A stretch of 64,000 bases of DNA from Zygnema cylindricum. Lineage: Eukaryota; Streptophyta; Zygnematophyceae; Zygnematales; Zygnemataceae. Both the position numbers and the translations under genes were made by a program. The notes beneath the pieces are model-generated. The model was not told the origin of the DNA. It searched no databases and worked only from the letters and a program-made list of their open reading frames with translations. The stretch spans positions 1-64,000 of the forward strand of contig JBBHKE010002624.1 of assembly GCA_037447655.1 (NCBI GenBank), given 5' to 3'. Shown in pieces: positions 53,836 to 64,000 of this stretch; the stretch's first letter is position 1; every line of letters starts with the position of its first letter.

Positions 53836-55149
53836 TTAAAAGTCAAAGTCAGAAAACTGATCCGTTTCAAATCTGATTTTGAATTCTTTGTTATATTTGA
53901 ATGGATCAATGGACTTCTCTTCATTCATCACCACTATGTGTTTTACCATAATTATATCTCTCTTTTTCAAGTCATACACTCGGTATCCTTTTGTGCTCTC
54001 ATCATATCCTACAAGATATCCTGGCTTCCCTCTCCCCTCTAACTTCCATTTAGTCTTATCAGAATCCAAACTGTAGACTTGACTTCCAAACACTCTCAAA
54101 CTAGACAAATCAGGTTTTCTTCCTGTCCACCTCTCATACGGAGTTTCCTCCTTATTTGTTGAAGTTAGGACTCTATTTTTGATGAAATTAGCATAGTTCA
54201 TAGACTCAGCCCAAAACTGCAGCCCTATCCTCTTATCACTTAACATACTTCTGGACATATCTCCTAAAGTTCTATTCACTCTTTCTGCTACTCCATTTTG
54301 TTCCGGATTATAGGGAACAGTTTTCTCATGATGAATTCCTTCTTCTTTAAGATATTCTTCAAAATCCCTTGAGGTGTATTCTTTCCCATTATCACTTCTT
54401 ATCTCTTTTATAGAGGTTTCATGTAGTTTTTCACTCCATACTTTAAACTCTTTGAAACATCTTAATACCTCTAACTTATGTCTGAGAAAGTATACCTTCG
54501 TGTATCTAGACCAATCATCTGTGATGGTTAACATCCATCTTTTCCCCCCATGTGAAACATACCTAGCAGGTCCCCAAACATCAGTGTGAACTAGATCTAA
54601 TACTTTCTCTCTCCTAAATGTGGTTGCCTTTGGAAATGGAAGTCTATGAATCTTCCCTTGGGCACATCCACTACAATCATCAAAGGTCTCATCATCCTCA
54701 AAAGTAATACCCTCCACTATTCCCTTTTTCTTCATTTTCTTTAATCTATCTAGATGCACATGCCCCAACTTTTTATGCCAAAGCATCATCTCACTTGCAC
54801 ACGAGTAGAGAACACTCTTTTCATTGCAAAGAACAATTCTGAACATTCCTTGACTGCCCTTTTCAGCTATAAAATAAACCTCATTATAAAAGCTTGCTGT
54901 GAAGATTCCTTTCCTAGTTCCTGTTTTAAACTCCTTTTCATCTAGGATAGCTCTTGAGACTAGGTTCTTCCTTAGCTGTGGAACGTAAAGAACGTCCGAG
55001 AGTGTTACAATTGAGGCCTTTCCATCAACTAGAACCTTCAAGTCAACAGTTCCAACAAGACTTGTGGTTTCTACTCTACCATCTGCGTAGTCTATCTCAA
55101 CTGTTGGGATCTTTCTCAGTTTAGTGAACCACCTCTTATCTTTGCACAT
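53836..55149 (-). pseudogene. E4: integrase and protease tail (437 codons open)
   Basis: This frame runs from the end of protease (MCKDKRWFTKLRKIPTVEID) through a complete-looking integrase: WHKKLGHVHLDRLKK and CSGCAQGKIHRLPFP (HHCC), LVHTDVWGP (Asp), RSDNGKEY (Asp), NGVAERVNRTL (Glu), and GRGKPGYLVGYDESTKGYRV. It ends at TAA 53836 in the acidic linker, before RT. All integrase catalytic residues are present. The parent frame starts upstream in protease. Confidence 0.88.
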
Positions 55150-55563
55150 GTGAATTGAAGCCCTTGAGTCTATGATCCACCCATCCTCGGGTGGATCCCT
55201 CTCACCTCCGAAAGCACACTTTTTTCTCCATGGAATATCGACATGCTTTTCAATGTTTTTCGGGTTAAGAAAAAGCTCCTCAAGCTCCTCTTCTGGTTCA
55301 GTTTTTCCTTACACTTCCTCATCATGAACTTGAGTCAAGAAAGCCTTTTTCTTTCCTCCACCCCTTGAGGTTCTTTGACCATCTTTCAGTCAAAGATCTG
55401 CAAGTTTGACACAATCTGCCATATATTGTCCCGGTTTCATGCAGAAGTGACATAATCCTCCTCGAGAAGTTCCTCTCCCCTGTCTATCAAATCTACCACC
55501 TCTTTGTCCTCTTCCACCAAAGTTTCGATAGGGATCTTTCCCTCTCTCCTCATCACGCTTTCG
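55150..55563 (-). pseudogene. E4: gag tail with zinc knuckle, and protease start
   Basis: RGGLCHFCMKPGQYMADC is a zinc knuckle in which the His is replaced by Gln. Then come a stop, an acidic spacer with another stop, and DGWIIDSRASIHMC, in which the protease DSGA has become DSRA. Both changes should abolish function. TAG at 55561-55563 replaces a Trp that joins this part to gag. Confidence 0.82.
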
Positions 55564-56403
55564 CTAATCAGCTCCTGCAGACAATGCTTGAACACTTGGA
55601 CTCCCTCTCCTAAGCTTTATGGTGCTTTCTTTCACTAAAATCATTCCCACTGTGTCATCCCAATTCCAATTGCTATCTCCCATGTACTCCAATCGGTTAA
55701 TGATATTCTCATACTCTTCAGGTAGTTTCATTATTAATGTGTTCACTCTTTTTCTCTCGGACCATGAGTTACCTGCACTCTCTAACTCTCCAAATAATGC
55801 TCCTAAATCATTGCAATAAATATTCATACTTCCTCCTTTATAAGTAGAAGGTGCAATTTTATTTTCCGCCAATTGTTGTTGCTGCAATGATCCACTCTTA
55901 TATTTGTTAACTACTAATATCCAAATCTGAGATGAAGATTTGACATGCATAAGGGGAATGGCAATGCCCTTTGCTACACTTTTAAGAATTAAGAGCTTAG
56001 CAATATTGTCTTTGTAGTTCCACTTTTCATACTCTGATCTTTCGCTCTGAACCATTGCCGCCGTTTTTGGTGGTTTTGCTACCGGTATCGCCATCGGCAA
56101 TGGTTTCACTTGAGTTGCAACTCCTCCCTTTTCTCCTTCCATGACAATCTCCCCTGCTTCCTCATCTTCATCCTCGGTGATGGTGGCAACTGATCTACCA
56201 TGTGCAGAGGCGAAGGTGCCAGAAAATCGTGTCCCTCCAAACCCAGGTGGAGGTGGGCATCGAATTTGTCCAAACACTATGCCCCATAGATGCTTCTCAA
56301 ATAGTTCTCCCTCCATCATCATTTCCCAATAAAGAAAGTTTGATCTATCAAATATGGGCACCCTAGAGGGTGGGCTCATAACCTGAAATTCTGTGGTCTC
56401 CAT
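55564..56403 (-). pseudogene. E4: gag (279 codons open), starting inside the LTR
   Basis: ATG at 56403 lies 20 bases inside the 5' LTR and reads METTEFQVMSPPSRVPIFDR, so the LTR end and primer-binding site are coding. FLYWEMMMEGELFEKHLWG, ERSEYEKWNYKDNIAKLLI, QQQQLAENKI and NTLIMKLPEEYENIINRLEY follow: the gag core. It is the longest gag frame in the window with its natural start, and ends at a Trp-to-TAG change. Confidence 0.88.
56369..56383 (-). promoter_or_regulatory. E4: primer-binding site (half initiator tRNA-Met)
   Basis: GGTTATGAGCCCACC directly follows the LTR end on the - strand. It differs from the E3 site by one base (A for G) relative to the initiator tRNA-Met anticodon region. 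Confidence 0.8.
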
Positions 56404-57271
56404 TGACCCATAGAATGAGCAGCCTATTTAAAGCCTCTAGGATAATATTTGCCCCTTCTACTTTCCCGCTGAATAAGCGCCGCCCAGGCACACACATATT
56501 CTGACCACTCTCACCCCTGTGATGACAAGACTCCCTTGAGTCAAATGCAAAAAGAATCACGGAATTTGCTCATCTGAGTAGTAAGTTATGGCTGGTCAAA
56601 GATGACCTTTATAGTTACAAGCTCTCATAGAGAGAGAGGTACCTAAATATTACTAAGTCTCGGTCTTCCTACTCACCACTACCTACTACTAAACCCTAGT
56701 CCAATAGGAACATTATATAGTACAAGAAGGTACAATGGGCGATGTACTTATTGTACGACCATTGTAAAACAAGGTCTACAAGGTGACACCTGTCAAATTG
56801 GAAGCCATGGTTCCTTCTCCCATCTTCTCCGATATCAAATATTTTGGCGCCATGTGGCACCGCGTGACGCTATCTCCGTATGCCGCCAAAAGCTCACTTC
56901 GCGTGGCGGCTATATTGCCGGCCGTCTGTTCAAAACATATTTTACACGGTTCAGATTCGGGTACATGCTGGAATTGCTCATTTTCGTTAGTCTGCTGTTA
57001 ATTAGCTGTTGTGTTAATGTTTATATATTTATGAAACCCGTCACGTGTATCGTTTCGTAACGCTTTAATGGTTAAGGCGTTAGGCTATAGAGGATCTAGA
57101 TGCGCATGTTCAAATCTAGACATAGGCATTATTTTAGTAAAATACCATTTACTTCAAAAACTGCCACTTTCTAAATATGGCGGCAGCCATGGCGCGTCTT
57201 TGATCCTCACTCTCTTTCTTTAAAGCATAACTAAAATAGGGAAGTGAGCTATTAATTACCTTTTTTCAACA
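56384..57271 (-). repeat. E4: right (5') LTR
   Basis: It matches the left LTR with scattered differences, more than between the E3 LTRs, so E4 is older than E3. The TATA-like CTATAAAGG is at 56608-56616 (read on the - strand), followed by the W-box-like GGTCATCTTTGACC. Confidence 0.92.
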
Positions 57272-57530
57272 GAACAAAGCTAATGCTACGGGATGTTTAA
57301 CGTACGGTATGTACCAGGATCAAATCATGGGTCCGTCAAATACTTTTTTAGTAAACTTGCTATTATCTACTCTTGTCTCTTTGGAGAGCTTAGGCAGCCA
57401 TGGCTCTAGCTCCCTCTCCAGCCTTTAGTGACTACAACAAGAGTGGGGGCTTGGAGAAGGAGATTAGAGGCAGACTGCCTTTGCTACATTTCTATCCTAA
57501 ACAGACCTAGAAAATACATAAATATCAGCA

Positions 57531-57850
57531 CTCCGTTTATTATCTTGTCTATTTTCCTTTCAACTCCCACACATAAAAACCAAAACACCCCTTCACCCTT
57601 TTTCTTTTTCTTTTCCTTTTCCTTTCATAAAACTTTAAGACAATTCCCTCATATTTTAAAAGGTCCATTAGATGAGGTGAAATAAACATTCTATCTTGTT
57701 GATCACATATTTTATCAAGCATCCCAATTTTCATAACCCCGAGCAAAGATTTTATCCACCTCATCGTTTTTTTTTCCACACACAAACCGATTTCCCTCTT
57801 GCAATCTAAATTTCCAGCCCCATCTCCATCTGCAACATACACCCAGATGC
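57531..57850 (-). pseudogene. E5: RNase H scrap and purine tract
   Basis: VADGDGAGNLDCKREIGLCV then KKTMRWIKSLLGVMKIGMLD resembles the GDGACCWSS to VKELMWVKSLL part of copia RNase H in decayed form. The rest (57549-57640) is a Lys/Arg-rich run from a CTTTTC repeat. A weak purine tract (AAACGGAG) adjoins the LTR at 57531-57538. Confidence 0.55.
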
Positions 57851-58420
57851 TAACCCTTTTACAGGTACACGTTCATAAATGCCATCATTCCTTTTAGTGA
57901 TATCAAACCCATTACCCGCAAAAATTGAACTTTCCTCACTCTCTCCCATGGATTTCTTTCCACTCTCTCTTTCTAAATTTATTCCGAATAAGTATTTCTC
58001 TTCCATTTCATTAAATATTCCTCTTCTCCCCTATCCTTTAAAACCCCTTCGAGTTTCACTTCTCCCTATCCCTCAAAATTCGTTGAAGTCTCCCTTTCCG
58101 ACCAGCTTTCTGTTTCCCAATTATCTATAAAATTATCCTCATTAATTTTATCTTTCTCGTTTTCACTTATGGATCCTAGATATGAATTTCTCATTTCTAA
58201 GTCATCCACTGTACACTGCGCGACATACTCAAGTACCTCCCCTCTCTTTATTTCCCTTATACCTCCAAAAGCATACTATGCCTTCGTGGAATTTCTGTGT
58301 ATTTTTCTCTCTTCTCCATTTCACCGATGTGAAGAAGCTCCAAGATTTCTTTATCCTCTTTCTCCTCTTCCCCTTCTTCCTCCTCATTCACACTCCAACT
58401 TCTAAGTTCTTCCAATCAAG
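57851..58420 (-). other. E5: interior of uncertain identity
   Basis: No clear copia domain is visible. The CT-rich composition produces long frames on the + strand (such as 58182-58634), which I take as antisense artefacts. It probably spans the deletion scar joining gag to RNase H. Confidence 0.45.
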
Positions 58421-59434
58421 GACATTCCTCCATATAATGACCCGGTTTCCTACAAAAGAAGCAAACCCTCTTTTTCAAAGCCCCCCTTTCTTTTCTTCAC
58501 CCTCGCTTTCCATCGAAGTTCCGATAAGGTTTACCTTTGGCTTTCTTCCTCTCATCACGCTTCCGCTCGTCACCACCGCTCCTCAGATCACGCTTCCTCT
58601 GCCACCCCCAGCTGTAAATGCAATCACCCTATGATTTACTCTACGAAGCTCCAAAGTGCTTCCCCTCACAAGAATTATCTCCATGGTAATGCTTCTAGTC
58701 CATGAAGAGCCATCCATTCCCTGCATAGAGTAAATAATGTCGTCGTACTCATCTAGGAGTTTCATTATTAGTGTATTAATCTTTCTCTCCTCAGATTGTA
58801 CATATCCCGCACTAGCAAACTCAACATATAATGCAGCAATATCATTGCAAAACTCTATCATGCTACAGCCTTTATAAACATAGGCCTCTATTTCTTGTTT
58901 TACTAACTGATGCCTTTGTCTAGTCTCACTCTTATAAATCTGAATTAGTGTTTCCCAGATTTTCGAAGACTTGGTTAGACTTAAAAGAGTGATAGCTATA
59001 GACATAGACACATATGTAAGTATGAGATGTTTTGCTATAGTATTGTTATATTCCCAAATTTTCGTGTCATTTTTTTCAATATTTTGTTCACTTATAACCC
59101 CCACAAGTGGAACCGTAGCCGACAGCCTAGTTCCCCTTACCAAAGGTGTCACTTTATCTTGCTCCCCTATATCCCCTTCCCTGGTAATGATTTTCCCTTC
59201 GCCTTCCGTTGTATCCGAACTCCGGTTGGTTTTCTAGGCAACCCTCGATGATTCTAGATAGTGAGCTCCTCCAAAGCCGGGTGGCAAACACCTCACTTTT
59301 CTCGAGACAAATCCCCATAAATGCTTCTGGAAAAGCAATCCCTCTATCGTAAACTCACAATAAGTGAAGTCTTTTCCATCAAACATAAGCACCCTAAATG
59401 GTGTGCATGTAACGTGAAATTCTATGGGCTCCAT
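58421..59434 (-). pseudogene. E5: gag, starting inside the LTR
   Basis: ATG at 59434 is 20 bases inside the 5' LTR: MEPIEFHVTCTPFRVLMFDG, then EFTIEGLLFQKHLWGFVSRK. The core frame 59152-58583 has EYNNTIAKHLILTYV, RQRHQLVKQEIEAYVYKGCS, NTLIMKLLDEYDDI and LVRGSTLELRR. A zinc knuckle CFFCRKPGHYMEEC lies near 58430-58475. A stop and frameshift separate the first part (ends 59234) from the core. The primer-binding site is degraded here (10 of 15 bases kept). Confidence 0.83.
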
Positions 59435-60722
59435 TGCCACACACAATTCGCAGATCAAAAGAAGCTAATCTCGATAGTGCCGGCTCCAAGTTTATATAAA
59501 CCCAAATGATTAACACTTTGAGTATCAGAAGCCCATTACAGCTTGGCCCTTGTGAAGTAAGACTTTATGTGTGCTCAGTTCCACCACAGAATGCAAAGTT
59601 AGAATATGAGATTTGGACACATTCACCTACTTTGACTTTCCCTTATAAATGCAGCCACCCAGGCAAGGATAAACTCTTAACGACTATGCCCATGTGTAGC
59701 TTGGACTCCCTTGAGTCTGCAGCAATAAGAATCAATGAAAATGTTCAACTGAATTGATAGTTATGGCTGGCCAAAGTTTGCCATTTATAGAAGGTGCTCT
59801 TTGGGGGAGGCAGCTACCTACCAGAAATATTCTAAGTCCTAAAACCCCTTTCTAAGCCCACTAGTACTAAGGTACGAACCAATGACAAGAGTGTAAAGTA
59901 CATAAAGGTACAGGTGCCAGTGTAACTTTTGTACAACCATCGTACGACATGGCCAAAAACCAACACGTGTCTTATCCGGACTCGTTCTTTTAATTCCCCG
60001 AACTTGTGCTACCAAATATTATCTCTCCACGTAGCTCTAAGGCATGCCACTTCTGAAAAAACGGTACCGTAAAAGAAAGTACAAGTGCCGGAGTACTTTG
60101 TGTAAGTACATTCTACGACATCGCCATAATGCAACATTTGTCACTTTTGGATATGTTGTCTTCCGTTCCGGATTTTTGTAAACTTGTAAGATGTTGCAAC
60201 GTGTCATCTGGAGTGGCGGCGTTTGCAAACCGCCAAATTGTCTTTTCCGCGATGTCGACACTAACCACGACCGTCCATTTTATATCGTCATTTATTACGG
60301 ACCGTCGAAACAAATGTCCGTACTATTTGTTTCGTTTGGTACAAGAAGTACAATTGTTTTTTAGCCTATATACCGTAATCTAGTTAAATGACTAACCCTA
60401 TATATAACTATTGAAATATCTATCAAACCCTATATGTCCTAACACTAGACTTAGGCTTATTGGACAAAGCTAACGGCTACGAGATGTTTGACGTTCGGTA
60501 GGTACCACGATCAAATCTTAGGTTCGTCAAATACCTTTTTAGTAAACCTACCATTATCTACTCTTCTCTCTTTGGAGATCTTAGGCTGCCATGGTTCTAG
60601 CTCCCTCTCCGGCATTCAGTTACTACAACAAGTGTGGGGGCTAGGAGAAGGAGGCTGAAGGCAAATTGCCTCTCCTACTTTTCTATCATAAAACAGACCT
60701 AGAAAATACATAAATATCAACA
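59415..60722 (-). repeat. E5: right (5') LTR
   Basis: This 1308-bp LTR is uninterrupted: TGTTGATATTTATG (60722) to ATAGAATTTCA (59415) on the - strand. Six GTAC cores lie at 59864-59945, the hairpin at 60307-60333, and a weakened tRNA-like module at 60454-60530, with the E4 target GGACA at 60462-60466. It is clearly diverged from the left LTR. Confidence 0.9.
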
Positions 60723-60727
60723 TCCTT

Positions 60728-61980
60728 CCGCCTCGGTTGTATGTTGTGGTGAAGCATGCTGCGAGGCACTTGAAGAACCGAAAGAAGAGGTGTCCCATTT
60801 GCCGGTGGAAAGTAGACTCGTTGTGTATGAGGAAAAATAACATAATCATGTTTTTCCTTTTCATGTTGATCTGGCACTTTAAATAAGTCAACCGAATCTT
60901 TTTCATCTTTAATCTAGATATTCCTAGAGACAATTACTTTTTGTTTCCCAAGTACAAAACTTGTATACCCTTTTGCATTATCATCATACCCCATGAAAAT
61001 CTCAGGTAAGCCCTTAGCCTCTATTTTTCATCTATCCTGTAAAGTGTCTAAAATAAAGCACTTTGTACCAAAGATTTTAAAGTGACTATGATGAGGTTTT
61101 TCTCTTGTCTAAAGCTCATAAGGTGAAGTTCTAACAGATCTAGAAGCAATTTTTTTCTTTATATAAACAGCACAGTTAAGTGCTCCAACCCATAATTTCA
61201 AATCTAGCCCTTTATCTGCAAGCATGGACCGAGCACTCTCTGTCATTGTCCTATTTAGTCTTTCGGAAACACCATTTTGTTCTAGTGTATATGGAACTGT
61301 AAGATTGTGAGAGGTACCTTCTTGAAGGAGAAATTCTTCGAATTCCTTTGATGTGTATTTTCCCTATTGTCTGGTCTCAACGCCAAGATCGGAACTCCAT
61401 AAAGCTTTTCGGCCCAGGCTTTTGTAGTGTTTGAAGCGAGTAAACACTTCACTTTTATGTTGCATGAAGTAAACTTTGGTGTACCTCGAGTATTCATTTA
61501 TGAATGTGACCATATATTGGACGTCTCCATCCAAAGCCACTTGTGAAGGACCCAGAACATCAAAATGTATTAGCTGCAGAACGTTTTTTGATATGTGGTC
61601 TGTTTCTTGTGGAAATGGCAATTTTTGGATCTTGCCTAGTGAACAACCATCACATAATTTTACAGGATGAGAGGTGAGAGAAACTCCATTAACATTTCAT
61701 GAATTCACCATTTTCTTTAGACTATAATAATTCATGTGTCCTAAACGTTTATGCCACAACTCATTATTGGATTGGACATTGGAAATGAGAAAATTATTTT
61801 CTTTATATTCTGCCATGTTCATCCGATACATTTTGCTAGCATCTCTAGTTCTTGTTATTGCTACTTTTCCTTTCTTGATAACAAAGTGTCTACCTCCTTT
61901 CAGAATGACTTCAATCCTTTGCTCTCCACTAACGATGTAGAGAAAAGATTCATTTAAAAGTCTTAACATACAAAACATTA
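60728..61980 (-). pseudogene. E6: integrase domain
   Basis: Right to left: ISNVQSNNELWHKRLGHMNY (His pair), a CDGCSLGKIQKLPFPQETD block (Cys pair), LIHFDVLGPSQVALDG (catalytic Asp), TRPDN-type second Asp (ETRQ/PDNRE in two frames near 61370), and NGVSERLNRTMTES-like sequence near 61250. The C-terminal block GYDDNAKGYTSFVLGKQK lies near 60955. Frames change repeatedly. E5 cuts the linker at 60727. Confidence 0.8.
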
Positions 61981-62230
61981 TGAAGAGTTCTCTCTACTGA
62001 CATTCTCCCCACATCTACCATTAAAGATACATCACCATGAGCTGAGGTTTGAACACCCATGCCATTATCATAGTATAAACTCTTTGGAGGTGTTTGCTGC
62101 AGATTTGTAAAAGCCGCCTTGTTCCAGCACATGTGGGCCGATGCTCCCGAGTCCATGATCCATCCTGCATCCTTGGGACCCTCCATGGCTGTCGCCATAG
62201 AAAATAAATCCGCCTTCTCTTTCTCATTGA
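61950..62230 (-). pseudogene. E6: aspartic protease
   Basis: The frame 62198-61950 gives KDAGWIMDSGASAHMCWNKA, with an intact DSGA active site, then VSLMVDVGRMSVERTLHNVL and a VLYVKTFK tail leading into integrase. This is the best-preserved protease in the window apart from its truncated junctions. Confidence 0.83.
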
Positions 62231-62960
62231 AGCTCAGACACTCATCGACATCAGTTGCAGAAGCTGAAAATAGAGCATCTCCACGGGTAGGATTTTTATA
62301 AAAGCCTTTGTGATATTGGCTTTCCTGCTAACCTGGCACGTATAAACCTATCTTATTAGCTTTTTTCAGCTTATGATTGTAACTGTAATCACGAGCCTTC
62401 TCAAAACAATAGAAAAAAACAATAGAAGATTGTCTATTTGGCCTCTGATTAAATTGATTAAACTGAATCTGATTCTTGTTAAACTGATTCTTATTCTGAT
62501 TAAACTGATTTCTTTTGTCAAAGTATGTGGCAAAAGCTTCAACCTTTCCTTCTCTTTCAAGGAGTTAAATATTACACCCTTCTTCAAATGCAAAATTATA
62601 TGATAATTGAAATGACCAACTAGCTTTATCATGACTCTTTAAGTGAGCAGACACACCTTTCATGCTACTAGGAAGACCTCTAATAAGCAGAGCTGTTTGC
62701 TGAAACTCAGGAAATGACCCCCCAACAGAAGAGTGTGCATGAATAAGTGCACGAAAGTTGTTACAATACTTGACCATTGTTCCCCCAGAGTATTTGTACC
62801 CCCAAATTTTTCTAGCCACCATGAGCTCCTCATGGACTTCATTGTGACTCATTGTGACTTCACTACTCCTGCATCTTCATTGTCTTTTGTTCTAGCATTT
62901 CTCCCAAAGCCACACGTCAAAGGCGCGCCTTCATAAATTCCGGTTTTTGATGGGCCAGAA
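62231..62960 (-). pseudogene. E6: gag remnant
   Basis: The frame 62852-62565 holds the gag core: VHEELMVARKIWGYKYSGGT, YCNNFRALIHAHSSVGG, TALLIRGLPSSMKG. Bases 62420-62540 are an Asn/Gln-rich region from the repeat CTGATTNTTNTTAAACTGAT. No zinc knuckle is clear. The N-terminus fades at about 62960, and no 5' LTR follows, so E6 is truncated there. Confidence 0.75.
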
Positions 62961-64000
62961 TACTTATATTAGGCAGATCTTGTCTGGTCTTGCTTTGTAC
63001 AAGTGAAGTTTTTAAATGTTGTTAATGGATCTTTAGCACAAACTAATGCCAATTATGGTCAAAAGAATAAGCACGCTTTTCATTTGATACATTGATGATA
63101 TCTAAGGAGCTACATATGTCCTATATTTAGGTTACTAAAGCATAAAGAATATGGGATGCTTAGAAAAAGACATATACTAAAGCTAATGCAGAGCATGAGA
63201 TTATTATTAGGAATATTAATATACTAGCATGGTGGAATATTGTAATAAATCCAAACTTTTATTAGCAAAAAATGCATGCTCAGGGAGTTCTTTTTTTTAA
63301 TACCATCAGGTAATGATTTTAGTAAGGGGGCTTCCTAATGAGTATGAAGTAGCCTCAAAAGCTACAACTATAGATTATGTGTTGAGGAAGAAGCCACTCA
63401 GCTGACATTTAATTGAGGAAAGCCAATTGTAGCTTACAATTCCAGCATAGCTTACAATTTCAGCAGTAGCTTACAATGCTCAATTTCAGAGATTTAACAG
63501 ATCTTACGAAATCAATTATTTCAGCAATATGAAAGATGTATCTATCGCTTTAATAATGATCATTTGTTCAGATTTTACGTGTAAAAAAGGTTCTCATCGA
63601 AAGGGATCGAGAGTAAAAGGAGCTCCATTTACACGAAGACCTCCGATCAAAATTGCAACCTTTTCAATGGAAAAAACCAAACCGTTGAAAGAGATGGAGA
63701 AGGAAAAATATGAGGTTGTCAATTTCCCTAAAATTGATGACATTGAGTTCTTTCCTCTGGCGAAGATGATCGAGGGAGGAAGGACCTCGGGTGGATTATG
63801 GATTTTGAGATCTCCTTTGCTTGGGCATTTGCATAATGATAGGCTCGAAAAGATCGTAAAAAATAATTTGATATAAGGTGTTAAGATTGTAAGAAAGCGT
63901 CCCATGTCTGTGAGGGCTGTGCTCTCAAAAAGCTTTATAAGCTTCCTTTACCTCACATTTTAGATCATCGAGCAAAGAACCTTCTCGGCCTTATCCACTC
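62961..64000 (+). pseudogene. E7: copia gag-protease-integrase fragment, runs off the edge
   Basis: On the + strand a decayed gag (VRGLPNEYEVASKA-like near 63325) leads to 63529-63876. There RTSGGLWILRSP and, in another frame, DLGWIMDF mark a damaged protease (DSG lost). LGHLHNDRLEKIVKNNLI is the integrase His region. In a third frame SHVCEGCALKKLYKLPLPHI at 63898-63960 gives the Cys pair, and the frame continues open to the window end (KNLLGLIH). It is opposite in orientation to E6. Confidence 0.78.

Larger units (their letters stand above)
51069..57271 (-). mobile_element. E4: complete but mutated Ty1/copia element
   Basis: This 6203-bp element has LTRs of 889 and 888 bp, a primer-binding site, a purine tract and all coding domains. 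The 5-bp flanks are GGACA (51064-51068) and GAACA (57272-57276), a duplication with one change. The intact site in the other E5 LTR reads TTGGACAAAG (60460-60469), confirming it. Stops and frameshifts are few enough that long frames remain (437, 279 and 243 codons). Confidence 0.93.
50017..57530 (-). repeat. E5: left (3') LTR, interrupted by E4
   Basis: The two parts are 50017-51068 and 57277-57530. On the - strand the LTR starts TGCTGATATTTATG (57530), next to the tract AAACGGAG, and ends ATAGAATGTCA (50017). E4 split it inside the tRNA-like module. The remaining B-box side is CCAGG-ATCAAAT-CATGG at 57314-57330. The hairpin is at 50908-50934. Confidence 0.9.
50017..60722 (-). mobile_element. 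E5: internally deleted copia element, host of E4
   Basis: LTRs at 50017-57530 (split by E4) and 59415-60722 enclose only 1884 bp of interior: gag and a scrap of RNase H. The perfect target duplication TCCTT lies at 50012-50016 and 60723-60727. It is inserted in E6 between integrase and RT. Without E4 the two LTRs are 1306 and 1308 bp. The internal loss makes E5 non-autonomous. Confidence 0.92.

Noticed and set aside
53545-53876. Overlapping Ser/Phe/Pro-rich + strand frames
   Set aside because: Antisense shadows of the acidic and Lys-rich linker of E4.
58182-58634. 150-codon + strand frame rich in Pro, Leu and Phe
   Set aside because: It is antisense to the E5 gag region; composition reflects CT-rich strand bias.

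Overview
This is a gene-poor, repeat-packed stretch of a eukaryotic nuclear genome, most likely from a land plant or close relative. The basis for that is nested Ty1/copia retrotransposons of plant type, a DUF659-type hAT transposase relic, a CACTA-like terminus and W-box (TTGACC) repeats. I found no host gene, rRNA or canonical tRNA gene. The species cannot be named from the sequence. Almost everything recognisable is transposable-element sequence, and most elements are broken.

Layout (element names are mine). 1-2073: 3' part of a + strand copia element (E1) with its LTR. 2415-9567: nearly complete - strand copia element E2; its left LTR is split by a solo LTR (S1, 3431-4168). 9.6-18.7 kb: non-coding, AT-rich, with microsatellites, a CACTA-like end (10847), two long-armed foldback elements (FB1 13052-14135, FB2 16173-17245) and a 29-bp W-box minisatellite (18059-18401). 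18756-19850: solo LTR E10, itself a chimera. 19785-25822: a duplicated 2.6-kb unit (A1/A2) carrying half of a hAT transposase pseudogene plus an LTR, with a copia RNase H fragment (E12) between the copies. The hAT N-terminal half follows to 26620. 26.6-28.4 kb: non-coding repeat containing the paralogous empty site of FB2. 28420-32846: + strand copia E8, inserted in the 5' LTR of + strand copia E9 (32847-38475). 39275-45711: young - strand copia E3, with near-identical LTRs, a perfect target duplication and an uninterrupted 1006-codon integrase-RT-RNase H frame. 45865-46930: solo LTR E11. 47260-62960: a three-deep nest on the - strand; E6 is split by E5 (50017-60722), whose 3' LTR is split by E4 (51069-57271). 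62961-64000: gag-integrase part of a + strand copia element (E7) running off the edge.

How the parts work together. Two LTR groups recur. Group A (E2, E3, E4, E5, E9, E10, E11) ends its LTR with a gag start codon (MEVSEF, METTEF, MEPIEF). In the copies where it survives, this is followed at once by a primer-binding site complementary to the anticodon region of initiator tRNA-Met (GGTTATGGGCCCACC), the Drosophila copia half-tRNA mode; the site is in frame and encodes VMGPP. Group A U3 regions share an antisense tRNA-like module, clusters of GTAC, a small hairpin and, in some, a back-to-back W-box pair. Group B (S1, E8, L1/L2; E6 is similar) starts TGTTG and carries about 19 gag codons, usually Ser-rich, inside the LTR.

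Most notable points: the antisense tRNA-like module in group A LTRs, with two independent copia insertions landing inside it; in-LTR gag starts in two LTR groups; foldback elements with 4-bp target duplications confirmed by an empty paralogous site; and the W-box minisatellite. Sequence identities are judged by eye; no alignment or database search was run.
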